NCBI GenBank assembly: GCA_014773175.1
Contig: VXCM01000500.1
Span: 1 to 64,000 of the forward strand
Origin: Lucifuga dentata
Taxonomy: Eukaryota > Chordata > Actinopteri > Ophidiiformes > Bythitidae
Length of the DNA stretch: 64,000 bases
Reading direction: 5' to 3'
Shown here one piece after another: positions 25,931 to 39,025 of the stretch; positions within the stretch are counted from its first letter, which is position 1; every line of letters begins with the position of its first letter. The notes under the pieces are model-generated. The model ran no database searches, was not told the DNA's origin, and worked only from the letters and a program-made list of their open reading frames with translations. Position numbers and translations under genes: made by a program.

Positions 25931-26154
25931 TACAAGGGGACTTTTTACATGTTACACAGAGAGCCAATAGAAAAGTAGGAATGTGACGACTTTTCTGTAG
26001 GTTATTCAATTACAATGGTGCAAAGAGCAGCCGGGCCACTGAAGCACATCATCTGCATACAACTGCACTGAGAGGTTTAATTTTACACCTCTACTTTTCT
26101 GAACACGCTGTGTGACTGTGTGGGCATACATGTGTACACCACTCACATTCACAT

Positions 26155-26156
26155 AG

Positions 26157-26191
<35 letters not shown>

Positions 26192-26223
26192 GAGCAATTA
26201 ATGCCACCAAAGTTGAGTGTNAG

Positions 26224-26258
<35 letters not shown>

Positions 26259-26287
26259 GAGCAATTAATGCCACCAAAGTTGAGTGT
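26155..26287. repeat. Exact 66-bp direct duplication around an N
   Basis: Bases 26155-26220 and 26222-26287 read the same: AGGCAA, a (CA)n tract, then GAGCAATTAATGCCACC and AAAGTTGAGTGT. The only thing between them is N at 26221. Identical copies abutting a single N point to two contig ends that overlap but were not merged. Confidence 0.9.
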
Positions 26288-26629
26288 GCAGCTAATGGAT
26301 GGATCACATACAGCCATAATGACTTACTTTGAAGCTGGTTGTCAAAGCAGACCTATTTTAGACTCACAGCAAAAGGCATTTGAAAGTGTCTACTAATGCT
26401 TCCATTCTTTTCATCTCTTTTCACTGACAGATGTTAGAACAAACAGTGATGGAATCATTTCCTACCCTTAGAAAGCAAGAGTGACTACATTTAGGTTTCT
26501 GATATCCTTGGATTTAAAAAAAAAAAAAAAAAATCAGATCATTGTGTAAAAGATGATTGGTCACTGATCTTATTAAACAAAAAATGAATGCTTAGTGACT
26601 TCATTTATAAGCCAAAGAGATGCAGTATG

Positions 26630-26870
26630 ATCACATCCACCCACCAGCCGTTGTGCCAGTCTTGGTGAAGTGTTGATAAGAGAACAGGATGTCATCAGGC
26701 TCTTTTCTCAAGCCATTAAGCCATACAGTTTATTCCAAGCAAAGTGTTGCCCATTTGAATGAGCACATTAGCAAATGTCTTATGATAATTAAGTGCTTGA
26801 GTCGCAGAATTGCAGAATCTGATTCATTAGTAGAGTCACACATTTTATATTAGCACCTTATTTCGTTCCA
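26630..26870. promoter_or_regulatory. Weak candidate regulatory block
   Basis: This segment is free of simple repeats and contains GTTGATAAGAGAAC (a GATA site), GCCATTAAGCC, TTTGAATGAGCACATTAGC and ATGATAATTAAGTGC. The last resembles an NKX/homeodomain target (TTAAGTG). It is bounded by a poly(A) run on the left and ordinary intergenic sequence on the right. Confidence 0.25.
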
Positions 26871-29096
26871 GTGCTGCAGCCGTGCCTGAAAACATGCAGC
26901 TTTTTCCTTCACCACAATAATGACTACAGATATAAAAACCAAATTTAGATTATCAGAGAAAGAATACTGTAAAACTTTACAATATGGATCTCAAAAAGGT
27001 AAACTTAAAGTAAACTTGGCAATAATTATTTTTCCCATCCCCAAGAATTTAGGTCAATTTCTAAAGCGTATTTCAGGTGCAGGAAAGCAATTCAATAAAG
27101 TAGTCTGGTACAAATCTATAGATAAATGATGCTTCACATTTAATCATAGTGCAGATTTGGTCTTTACTTTTCACTGATTTTTGTCAATTAGTCAGCAGTC
27201 TTTCTAAATTATCAAGGTATCTGGCCTAATATAGTGAGAGTGTATGTGTTTGCAATATTATTAAAAGCAAGAGAAAGAATAAGACAGAAAAATTATTAGA
27301 TGACATGGATGATTTTACTTTTTGATCAAATAACTCCTGTAGTAAATGAACTATCCACATTCTACTGGAAAAAGTTTTCTACATTTGAGAACAACACTTG
27401 GGTTCATGCAACAAACTAAACAAATTCAGCAAACAGTCCCATATTCTTTGAGTTTTGACACACTGACTATTGAGCAAACACACAGCACGCTAAACCAATC
27501 CACTGGGGAGTCCATGCAGGGACCTTGAAACTATACACACAACACAAATTAATTGGGAAGGAATAACTAATTCTGACATTCCCCGAAGAGGGTCTTTCAT
27601 CTTATAAATAGTGGCTGCAAACTTGTGTAGTTTTGCTTAAGTAACACAACACTGCAGATGATAGGATTCGTTTGGCTCAGCCTCAGGGGCCCAGCATGAC
27701 AAAGAACACTTGTTTAGCAACTGCATAACCAGGTCCCAACATGGGCCCGTGACTGTGCCCAAGCTCACCTAGAAACCTGCTCCATTTGCATTCCACCTCT
27801 CCAGAAACCAAGCGACACAATCTAAGGGGATACAGCATCCCACTGATGACACTGGAAGCTCACACATAAATTTGTCTTTATTCCCACATCTCTCCCCCTC
27901 TTTCTGCTCCCGTTGCTGCTCCTCCCCTCTCCCCCTTATTTGTCTCATGGCTTCATCACATCAGAGTTCATGCAAAGTAGGGACAGATTCAACTTTAAAG
28001 TTTTTACATCTAATTACAGTCTGTATTTACTTTCCTGGGGCTGCTACAAGAGCCAGCATATCTGCTTTTCAAGTCTTGAAACCAATATTTAATCAGACAT
28101 TGAATATGTCCTTTGGAATAAGAAATTTGCGTAAAAGGAAGTTCAAGTTTTCAAACGCAGAAAGCTGCATCCCAAACTTTAATTTATACTAAACACAATA
28201 GATTAAGTTCATACAAAGAAGTATAGACTCTTTTTAGGTTTCTGTTTTTTCTACATTTTTGGATTCATGAAATTGTTGTTATATTATATTAAATTAATTT
28301 TCGGGGTTTTCATGCATATTTTTGTACCTTTCTTTTATACTGACAAATTTCGCTAGTTGTGTTTAAATTTTCTATATAAATGTCTGATTTTCACATGCGA
28401 AAATTTGTAGCTTTTATATGCCGTAAATATTATTCATTTCAAAAAAAAAATCTTATTCGTGTGAAGTTACTTCACCTATGTTAAGGTAAATGACCAGTGG
28501 CAAATCTCATTTCTAGGTGACTACATTAAATTTTCTACTTGTGCATGTCACGGTAAATAGAAAAAAACAAAATTAAGGAGAGGTGCAGCCTAAAGCCAAC
28601 AAGTTTACAATATAGTGTAATAAAACAAAAAAGGTTTTCGAACATTTTGTCTCTTCAGCTCAGTTTATCAGATAAGAATGTCTTTTTTCGCAAAGAAATG
28701 ACAAAAGCGTGTGTGTACGTGTGTGTGTGTAAATGAAATGAAAAGTCACTCCTACAACAAAAAGTAAACAAGACTGGTCTAATCTCACTATGACAATATG
28801 AAAGCACACTGTGATAGAAGATTAAAAAAAGCTTGAAGACATTCATTTTAAATTATGACTTCCATATTTTATGTCTTATAACATCTCATATAAAGATCTT
28901 ACAAGATGTACTTACAACAGAAGTAGTGTTTTAAACAAAATGTAGTCACCATCTGAAAAGACAAGACTGTGAGGCTACTTGATATAACTTGGTTTTATTT
29001 CCTCTTTGGTTTGAGGTAATAATATGAAGGTTTAATGCAGATGGTATTATCATTCATATGTCAACAATACTAAGATATCTTGAATTACTAGAACCG

Positions 29097-29100
<4 letters not shown>

Positions 29101-29157
<57 letters not shown>
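29101..29157. repeat. (GA)n microsatellite
   Basis: About 28 perfect GA units forming a polypurine tract able to form triplex (H-DNA). Confidence 0.95.
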
Positions 29158-29160
<3 letters not shown>

Positions 29161-29880
29161 CTCACGTTTTTTTTTTTACTTAAGGTTGCCTTGGCAGCTT
29201 ACCATTCCCAAGTTCTATATATCATTTCACAGTTTCACACATTATAAAAGGGTCCAAGTTTATTTCCTGTTGCAATGTTTGCTGTCAACAGCTGGCACGA
29301 CGTAAATTTGCACCCAAGCTGCTTTCTAGCAATGTAATGCAGATGAACCAGATAATAATAACAACAGCATTTGACTGAAGTGAAAACAAGATAATTTTCT
29401 CATTATTGTCAGAAATTGATGACATACGTTTCTCACAATTATGGGAGTTATATGGAAATCATAGTTATAAGAAAACAATTCAAAGTTTTATTTGTTTCAT
29501 TTAATTTTCCTGAGGCCTGAGGAGGGTGTTGACAGCTGTGACACTTGAAGTCACCAGCCACGTTTTTTCACATGCCAGCGAGGAGTTTCACTGGAAGGGT
29601 GCAATTCCTCAGATCCTACAAGCTCCTAGGCCAGTCAGTAGGAGTCACTAATTCACCAACAAGAATATGATCCCCTGTCAGCTTCTCATAAGTGAAGGCA
29701 GGACATTGTTTTTGGAATGCACAAATAAAATAATTTAGACATGGGCTTCTGCAAACATCAATGTCAGGATCTCTATATGTTTTGAGATTTAATTTAAAAA
29801 TACTGATCAGTTCAGAAGCCTCCAGGCCCACTGATAGACTGCGCCTGTGTCAAGGACAGATTCTAAAATCATATCTAAAT

Positions 29881-30763
29881 TACGTATATACTCGAGTTTT
29901 TTTTTTTTTTTTTTTTTTTTTTACCAAATTGGTCGGCTTATACGAGAGTAATTCAAATCAGATCCCAGAGAAGGAAATTTCCATGGATGGAATACTACCT
30001 ATTACCACTACCCATGGAAAATAGTTTAAATCATTCCTTAGAATGATGTATTTCCTGACTAAACATCTTATTCAGCACATTTTGCAGCGGCCAGTAAGCC
30101 ATGATCCATCAGTTACGGTAATCAGCTGCTGAAATAAATATCATGTTTACCGGTACGCGGATTATTTTCAGAAAATCAGAGGAATACTATGACAATACCC
30201 AGAAAAACAGGTAATTTGCATTGATGAACAACATCAGGGGGGTCGGCTGAAGGAATTCCAAAACTCTGTATTGAGTAATGTCCAGCACATAGACAGGCCC
30301 GCATCCACTCAGGTACAGGATAATTACTGAAAACACGTAACGGGTGAGATTCTTAACCAAAAAANAAAAAAAAAAAAAAAAAAACTCACCATAATTACAC
30401 AGCTAAAGAAGCTAAATAAGTGCCGTGATAATTATAGCTCATTTGTAAAGGTTTCCGTACCTTCATCAATGCGATTCAGACAAGGAAGTGGAGTCCGGAA
30501 AACTTAATGTCAGCTAATGTCACTTACGCTGTTTATTGTATGTGGATTATTTTCAGAAAATCACAGGAATACTATAACAATTCTCAGAAAAAAAAAAAAA
30601 ACNAAAAAAAAAAAAAACACAGGTAATTTGCTTAACAAATAAATCGATAGAACAACATCAGGGATCAGCTTATATATGGGTTTCTTTAAAAACCTAAATT
30701 TGCAGGTCAAAATCGCGGGTTGGCTTATACTGAAGATCGGCTTATAGTCGAGTATATACGGTA
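29881..30763. mobile_element. TA-flanked inverted-repeat element, non-autonomous
   Basis: The left tip is TA-CGTATATACTCGAG (29881-29896). The right tip is CGAGTATATACGG-TA (30749-30763), its inverse with one base missing on the left. GTCGGCTTATA and ATCGGCTTATA words lie just inside both tips, in the same orientation. Inside, a segment near 30162-30240 (GATTATTTTCAGAAAATCA, ACAGGTAATTTGC, AACAACATCAGGG) is repeated at 30545-30663, so about half the element is duplicated. Three poly(A/T) runs, two broken by an N, interrupt it. No transposase is encoded. TA duplication and TIRs suggest a Tc1/mariner/pogo-type non-autonomous element; the family name is not certain. Confidence 0.65.
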
Positions 30764-31360
30764 TATTCAAAAGTTTAATGACAAATCCTTTTGCTAAAAT
30801 ATGATAAAATGATGGATCATTAGAGAACACTGGGACCATTCTAGCTGTGGGAACTGGACAGCTTAGTTAGTTAGCAACCATGCTAACCTAGCATCTTGAG
30901 TGATTGTATATTCATGTTAGACCATGAATTTTAGACTGTTAACAGCAGAGAGTCAACGGAGAAGAAAACCAAGCAAACCACTCCTCCCAATCTGTCAATC
31001 TAATGGGATAAAAGGGCATCATTTGCTATTGCCACAAATGTGATCATTAATTTACCCTTCCCAATGAAATGTCATATAACCACGACATATATGTTTTTGT
31101 CTAATTAAATATGACTTTAGAGGTCTTTAAATTCAACTTCATCCAAATGCACAATCTAATATTTTATTTGCTTTTGTGCATGATATAAGACATCAAGTCA
31201 ATAATTTATTAAATTACTTTTCCCATTCATTTTCTTCTATCTATAATTGATCTCTCCAGTTGAAATTCTGTTGTTCCTCTTACTCAGCCAGTCTGCAAAG
31301 AACCTGCGTGACATCACTGTGAACAGGGCTTGTACCTCCCCGTACTCTCACACAGCCAGG

Positions 31361-31364
31361 CACG

Positions 31365-31407
<43 letters not shown>

Positions 31408-31445
31408 ACACACAAAGAGAGCGAGAGAGAGAGAGCGAGAGAGAG
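31361..31445. repeat. Compound (CA)n-(GA)n microsatellite
   Basis: CACGCACG grades into CA units and then into GA units with GCGA interruptions. Confidence 0.94.
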
Positions 31446-32079
31446 TTAAGATCTTTTGACCTGCTTGGGACAGCCTCTTTACTGCCCATTAAACGCTTGT
31501 TGTATATTTTGACTAACTAACTAATTTTGATTTGGCATTTATATGCTGTACAATTTTGATAGTAAATATACAAATATGTAGTGCATACCTATTGCTTTCT
31601 TAACTATTGTGCAGTCATCATATTTGCACTTTCTGTCATTGTCCAAGATACAGTGATCATCTCATTGGACTGTGTCACTTTCAAATGACACATATGCAGC
31701 GACAGCACAAGGTGATGCAGTTCTCACAATCTATTAAAATAAAAACTGGAACAAAATTCTGAGTTTTGCAAAATCATCCAATATCAAATGGGGTGAAAAC
31801 TCAAACCTGTACATTTACCATGTTTGGAGATGTTCTCCATACTCTATGAATAAATTATTAGCTTGTTGGATTGCCACTGATGCGTAGTCTTTGATTGACA
31901 ATGTCAATTATATCCATTCAGTACAGAGTCAACACAATGGCTTGTTTGTATTTTTGCAAATTATAATCAAGTCTAAATCCAACTGTAACACATTTTACTA
32001 GCACAGACTGACTTAAAACTATTCTGGGTTACTAGCTCCAGTTCCACTACATCCTACCTCCTTTTGTTGTAAATTCTCT

Positions 32080-32840
32080 TTTCTCAGAATGAAATTAAGG
32101 CTCCTTTCAGGAACACATGGGAACTGCTGTTCAAGGAGCTCTTTTAGTTGCAATGAAGGACAGGGATGGAGGTTTGATTTATCTATTTCCTGGTACCCAA
32201 GAAAACCATGGATAAAAGACATGTTAGATTTGTACCCACTGAATGCGGGCATGGACAGTATGTGTTTCTGCATACTCACTCTTAAAAGACTACTGTATCT
32301 AATATATCTGGGTGATTGCCTCACCACTTTAGATTGAAAGATGCTTATTTTCATGTCATAGTGGCGCCCAGAGATGGAAAGTTCCTCTGTTTTGCTTTCC
32401 AAGCAGTGGCTTATGAATACAGCACAATGTCTTGCAGCTACTTTCTAGTCTTGCTCATGCGTCCTTGGGCAGCTGCTGTGAGCAGGGAATAAGATTCATT
32501 TTGTAAACAATATCATTGTTACAGCTTAGTCTCTAAAATGAGACATTTTCCACACGGTGCAGTTGAGGTTATACATAAACTAGTTAGGGTCAGGGACAGA
32601 AGCTGAATTCTTCCGTCCAAATGCTGAACTATTGCACAGCAAATTCATGAAGTGCTATGGGGCTGCCAGTAATGGCTCTGACTGTCATTCACCTTTTAGC
32701 TCTGATGGCAGCAGCTTACTCTTTGGTTCCATTGTCTTTCTTGCATTAGTCACAGAAATGGTTTTGTCTTAAGCAAGCATCATGAAAGATGGCTTGTGTG
32801 GGGCAGCCACTCATGGTCTGGAGCCTGATTTGGAAATTAT
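32080..32840 (+). mobile_element. Decayed retrotransposon reverse-transcriptase fragment (DIRS-like)
   Basis: Plus-strand translation in shifting frames shows reverse-transcriptase landmarks in the right order. They are F-L-V-P-K-K (about 32187-32204), D-L-x-P-L-N in the next frame, G-D-C-L-T-T-L-D, then L-K-D-A-Y-F-H-V (32334 on) followed by K-F-L-C-F-A-F-Q and A-Y-E-Y. L-M-A-A-A-Y-S-L-V-P-L-S-F-L-H lies at about 32702-32746. These match the RT and RNase-H-proximal region of fish DIRS-type retroelements, with Ty3-type as an alternative. The copy is dead: at least two frameshifts occur, stops fall in frame, and no Y-x-D-D catalytic box is visible where the spacing is too short. No flanking terminal repeats were found. 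Confidence 0.62.
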
Positions 32841-35800
32841 GCTCTGTCCTCAGTGGTGAGGATTATTCAGAGAGTGCAGGTCCAGTCTACCATAAGTCCA
32901 AATAAAAGGGGTTTCAAATTTGTATGAGAGTGGATTTGGTCACTGTTCTGTATTGTCGCTCAAGGCCTTGTTTTACCCCAGGAAGCGGCAACTGCAACTG
33001 CAGCGCTGGTGCTACATACTGCAGGTCTCACCAGAATCAACAGCATCAACACAGCGGCCTTCTTGGCTGTAACATTGCTGTGGCTGTCATGCGATCTGTG
33101 GGGCGTTCCTGTGATAAAATTTATACCTGCTTGGGTCAGCTGGAACAGATTTTACCATAAAAACACAAAATAGCAAACACACTGTACAAGTGCTCATTGT
33201 TCATTCCAACTTGATCTAAATTTACTCCATCGCTAACCCTACTGACAGGGTGTCCCAGTTGATGAAACATAACTGTCAATCCCAGTTTTGTGGAAATATT
33301 TGTATATGCCCATTGTTTTATTTTTTTTGTTTTGTTTTGTTTTCATCTCTGTATGTGTCTGCTGACATATCATAAAGTTCAGGATACTCTGATACCAACA
33401 TTATTTGCTGTTCCATGAACGTTGCCAACATGCATAGTGCTGAACTCCGCTTATTCATTCTGATTCATTCATTCTATTCCATTCTGGCCAGGGTTGAATT
33501 GGGATCATGATTACAGGATTACGGGGGGAGGGGGGCAGACGAAAATGCCAATGATGCCGGAGGTAGGGCGAATAAGTCCGTAATTGTCCACTGTTTCTCT
33601 GCGCCAAGAAAATTATGAAAGAAAAAAATCAAAAAAAAAGAAAAAAAAAGAAAAATCAAGCTCAAAAGACGTGCCCAGGGGCCTCATGGGACCATGATCC
33701 GGCCCTGTTTAAGGTGTTCCATGCTGTTTAGAATTAAGTTGTGAAATAGCATTGTGTTAACTGTAACGGAGGATCTGAGATCTAGTTTTGACCTCCCGCT
33801 TACCATACTTGGTCCGTCATGATTGTTGGACAGTTGCTGTTGCTAACCAGAAGTCTTCCTGGTAACTCGTCTACAGTTTTACGTCTATTATAGAGAAATC
33901 GACACTGAGATGTAAGAGGACAGACGTTAAACAGTTAAGTGGATCTAGTGTGTGAGCGGTGTTGATTCCGTTTGCTTTGAAAACTAAAAGCCTGCTCTTG
34001 TGTTTGACAAGCTCACTTTCTGCTCATTTTCTTTCTCTTCTCATCAGCATTTACAATATATTAATTGATACGTTGTGAAGAGTAGGATTACCTTTACTCT
34101 TCAGTTAAATGTAGATCAGAAAAAGGTAGAGTGAAAATTGTGAAATATGATTGGAAACAAAATAATTTTTGGCTTGACCCATCAAGTTTTAGTTTTTTTT
34201 GTTTTGTTTTGTTTTTTTACCTGAAACCTTCAGTAAAGACACGAAAATAAGCTGTCAGTATCAAAGACAGACAAGGAACACTCTTAGAAATTGGTGTTAA
34301 ATTGGTGTTTACATAATTTGATGGTTCCTTTTGGCTCATTTTAAAATTCAAGTGCTTTTTTGAGACAATATTCTCTTCTTAATTACAATTTCCTTCTGAC
34401 ATTTACAAATGTGATCTTCTGATCTTTGGGAATCTGTTTTAGATTTATTTTTTTGCTTTCGCAGCAGCAGTTCTTCACAAGAAATGAGTTTGAGCTCTTT
34501 ACGTTAAGAGCTCAAATAATTAGGCTCTTTGACCTGTATAGCTGACTAATTTTTTTATGTTAAAGAAAAGATGAACATTTTTGACAACCATGTAGAGGAA
34601 GATCACAGAAAGAAATATACTGTTTCAATTTTCACTAAATGCCTTTCTGCTATTGAAATGAACTTCTGGAGACATCAAAAGTTCTTGGCTGCACAGCTTT
34701 CAAAGGGAAAGACAGACAATATTATCTGGTGCTGTTTGAGGCTCACCAGAGCTCTGGATCACAATACAACTAGTAGACACACTAGTGATTATTCATGACA
34801 GTCACACATTATCCTGGAGAGATTGAACAATGGTTTTCTGTTTTGTGGGACGTGAACAGTTAGAAGTTCCAACCTCTGCTGAAACAATCGGCCTATGCAT
34901 TTCTCTCAACAGTGAAACAGCAGAGGGCTGGAGGGATGTAGAACTCTCCTTCTACCTTGGGTGTAATCTGACTTTGATAAATATTTGCCGTGCAGTCTGA
35001 ACATCTCACAAAACCATTGTGATGTTGTTGTGAAGCTTACTGTGATTGCTTCACCGTACTGCAGAGATGGATTTCAGCTATCAAACAACTTTCACTTAAA
35101 ATAGTCCTTCTTAGCTAAAACTCCGCAGTTGGAGATGAAAGTGGAAAGTGGAATAAACAGCAATAAAACGGAACCATTTTGCATAAATTCACAAACACAC
35201 AAACAGGTATAGATAATTATTCTTGACAGCTAAAATATTCAATACAACAAAAGCTGTAAAGCTGCAGCAATGTAGAAACAATTTGTACCCGCTGTTAGAC
35301 CTTTATTTCATTCAGGAAAAACTATGCAACAAACAGGTGGGCAGACTATTGGCAGGGACACAAGTGATATTGCTTTGTCTTTGAAGAGCTCCGGTAAAGC
35401 TGTTTTCTGAATTTCTGCTTACCCTACAGCATGCTGGCCCATGTAGCTTGTGTTTTACCATCACGCACATCCATCACTTAGTCGAGAATCATATCAATAC
35501 TTGCCCATTTCCCCATTTGGAGAGAGCTGAGTAGATCAATTCATTTAAAAGGAACCACGGCCAGACATCCGTTTTAGAGATTAGAACATATATTGGCTAG
35601 TCATCTGATGGAGGGTTGAAGGTTCATTAAGTCAATGGAATCCTTAATCAATAGGCAAACTTTGAGTCTGGACCTTTTAGATATGGTAGAATTTTTCCTG
35701 CACATCAGGTGGTGAGGAGCAAAGCGTGAAAACAGTTATTTTCATGATATTTATGTTTCTTGACTTTTGTATATTTTGTCCTTGGTATAAAACTAGTCAG

Positions 35801-37415
35801 ACAAATGCATCAAAGTAATGTGTAACAGGATAATTCAAAAGGCCACTTATATAACTTTGTAAATCTTGATAAGCAATAATGTCTTCTTTTTAATGAAACC
35901 CATGACAGTTAGAAAATGAACACAATGTAAATACATTTTTATAACAAATAAAGTTTGCAAATGAAAACAGGTCTTGTTCTATGACAAGCAGAGATATTTT
36001 TCTGTAGCTCTTCTGCTATGTGAACAGTTACATCATGGAGAGTTTTAAAAAGCTTTTCTCTTGTCTATTTTTTTGGAGCAAATTTGGGAAAAATTAAGTT
36101 TTGTTTTTTCTTTTTCATATCGTCTATAAGAATTGGCTTTTATCTTCACTTCTACTGTTGTACACTGGGAACATACAAATTTTTTCCTATTTGACCATAG
36201 TTTTGTGTGGTGATCAGCTTTAATACCAGTTTGTGATCACAAAGTCTGTATTTAGCTAAGATTTCTCTGTGGACAAACCCTAACCATATTCAAAGACATA
36301 TTTTAACTCTTCTGTCCCAAATATTCAGTGAGGTAAGTCAACTTTGACAGTAAAGATAAAGAATAAAGAAACAGGACAAGCATCAAACTCATTCTGTCAT
36401 ATCCTTATGTTTCAAATGACAGAGGGGTGAAAACTCACCAGAGTCCTCAATCACTGGGTTTATGTAAATCTCATAGCCCAAGTTCCTCAGTCCAGTGTAA
36501 CCCTCTCTAGCTAAATCATGGGGCATACTCTGCCAGTGATTCTTAAGTGTCACTCGTGTCCACCTGAATTATTGTTTGTGCAGGGGAAGAACCAGCAAGC
36601 AATGTGAAGTGGCTGTGCCCTCTGATTGATTGTTAAGTGTTGTCCAGGAGCCCATCACCAGACTCCACTTAACGGCCTGCACAGCAGAAAGCAATCAGTG
36701 GCTGTTACTGAGGGTCTCGTGGGGATGGCCCTGGTCGTGATTGATCTTTGGTGGATCTCTGAAGATGTTTCGGAGAACTGGGTTTCACCACAGTTGTCTG
36801 ATCAGGTCAGCAAGAGTGGCTTCAGCCTTGAATATGTGGTGTCACATCAAATGAAAATTCAACTTTGCTTTATAAGATGAAACCCAGACCTAACTGAGTT
36901 AAGTTTTTTCCTCTGGTGAATATGGGATGTGCTGGCATGATTGATCATGAGTGGCGTTGCCCTATGAGGTGTGTTAATTGGCATAACAGACCTTGTGTAT
37001 TTGCATACAGCATTCCTTCACTATGTCTTAGCATCATCTCAAAGCATCAAGTAGTGTGTAAAAGCCAGATATATCTGTGGATGCATGGCATGTGTCTAGG
37101 CACAATTGTACCCGAGTGTACACACGTATGCACACACTCATGCATGCACGCACGGACGTGCACAGCCATTTTTAATACCAGGTGGTAGAGCCATCGGCTC
37201 TCCAGTGGTGTGTCAATGTGTTCAGTGACCACAACGCCTGGTGTTAGTCTCATTACAGAGGGATCAAAGGGACATGAGCTTCATAGCAGCAGGGACTCTC
37301 TTCAGCCCCCAGAGAAGCGACTCCTCCTCTAATCTCAAAGGTCACATTTAGTCATTCAAATATAAAACAGCATCACATCACTCTGTGACCAGCTGGGGGG
37401 TCCTCCAGGGCCAAG

Positions 37416-37435
37416 AAAAAAAAAAAAAAAAAAAA
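37416..37435. repeat. Poly(A) run
   Basis: A homopolymer of 20 A after CCAAG, without a recognisable retroposon upstream. Confidence 0.85.
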
Positions 37436-38479
37436 TCAAAACTCAGCGACAGCTAAATAGATCTTGTTGGTATTAAAGTAACACCTTTTGAATGAAATTC
37501 TAAAAAATATATATAATTTAAGCTTCTGAGTCCTCATTATTGTTTTACTTTGTAGGACTATAATCCTCAGTGAAAAGTTGGATGAAGTCATCTCCTTATA
37601 GGTCTCATAATGACTGAAGATAATAGCACAGGCCATGAATTGTGCAGACTCATTGTGCTACCTGTGTTATCCTGTCAGCAGCCACTATTTCAACAATGTG
37701 TTATGTCAAAGGTTAAGTAGGGTGAGGGAGAGGAGACGTAAATTTGACCTAAAACCTTGCAACTGCACAAGTGTCCACCATTTCCCCCATACTTTTACTT
37801 ATGTTATTTTTATGCTGAATTATTTTCAGTGTGTGCAAACAAAGGTGCTATGGTACATGTGATCTGAGTATTACAGCAGTTAAAGGAAGACACATTACTA
37901 TATAAAACAAAAATACAACACTGGCAATTAAAATCTGTGATCTGCCATGCAATTCTTTAACTAAGTGACTGACACAGTGAATGGACAATGATGGTGGCAG
38001 CTAAAAACACTGCAGTGCCAACAGCAGTTCCTCGGGATCTGAGCAGCTGTTCTTGCAGTCTATATTGGCCTGTTCTTCAAGTGAAGAAAAAAGAGCAACC
38101 TAGATGAGAATTTTGTGCTTCAGTGGCTATTGAAAGATGAGGCAATAAACTGCTAAACTTGAGTAATCACACACTCCCTGAGGAATTTCTCAAATGGGGA
38201 TGGTCAAAAACCTTGAAATTCGAGCCCCTCACACGCGGCCCAGGCTTTAACATTTGATGAGATTCATTATTGTAGGGAGCTGAATACAAGTGTCTTCTGA
38301 TTACAGGACCCTCCATTAAAAGTTCCCACCAGTGTGCATTTCCATGGTAGAACGTCAATGGAATTAAAATCTCAATTCACTCCAGCCAATTCTCCAGTAA
38401 CAAGATTTCATTAAAAGCAGGCAGGGAGGAAAATGGACTCGAAAGCACTGAAACAGCTGGGGTATAAATTATAAAAATG

Positions 38480-39025
38480 TGCTTTCTGCTAACTGAACAC
38501 ACCTTCAGCTTGCAGATGCATTATTATTTAATGTTCAGAGCAGCTGGTTTTATGTAAATTGGAGTCTTCTATTCTCCTCAGTCCCCTTCTCAATGCCAGG
38601 TACTTCCAAACTAAGCAAAGGGAGAGATTATGCAAACCAATTAACATATGAAAATAATGTATTAATATACTGTCTCTGAACTGTATCCAATCAGTTCCTT
38701 TTCACTGGCGTGTGTACAAAACAATTAAAATTAAATTTATACTGCTCTTCCTTAAGATATTCTGCAGCAAATGGAATCAGTGAGCAAATGCTGACAAAAG
38801 TTTTACAGGTCTGTGTTCTTCCTTAAAGGCACACCGACTTTAAGAATATTTATAAGAAGCCATGCTAATAAATTCCACTCTTTGTTTCTCCCTAATGATG
38901 TGTGCATCTGAGACAAAGCAGTGAAATCCATAGTGGTAGCCAGGTGCTAATGAATGGCTTACATTATGCTGTCCACTAATTACTACTGCACCATAAATAA
39001 AACACAAGACAATCAATTAGTGGTA
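38480..39025. promoter_or_regulatory. Candidate conserved regulatory blocks (two clusters)
   Basis: Two clusters at about 38500-38700 and 38860-39025 contain TGCATTATTATTTAATG, TATGTAAATTGGAG, CCAATTAACATATG, CTAATGAATGGC, CACTAATTACTACTG and CAATCAATTAGTGG. Octamer-like and TAATTA cores recur with little simple sequence. They lie about 6 kb upstream of the LMO1 start, within range for a promoter-proximal enhancer. Confidence 0.35.

Noticed and set aside
32019..32402. 127-codon minus-strand frame
   Set aside because: It is the antisense shadow of the degraded reverse transcriptase on the plus strand.
32924..33160. 78-codon frame downstream of the retroelement relic as part of its polyprotein
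   Set aside because: No retroviral or DIRS motif is visible in it, and the frame does not continue from the RT segment.
33480..33720. G-rich and A-rich stretch (GGGGGGAGGGGGGC and interrupted poly(A)) as a transposon
   Set aside because: No inverted or direct terminal repeats and no family words were recognised; it may be a repeat but I cannot support it.
37120..37170. Alternating CACGCACGGACGTGCAC sequence as a regulatory site
   Set aside because: It is an imperfect CA/TG-type tract of simple composition with no further support.
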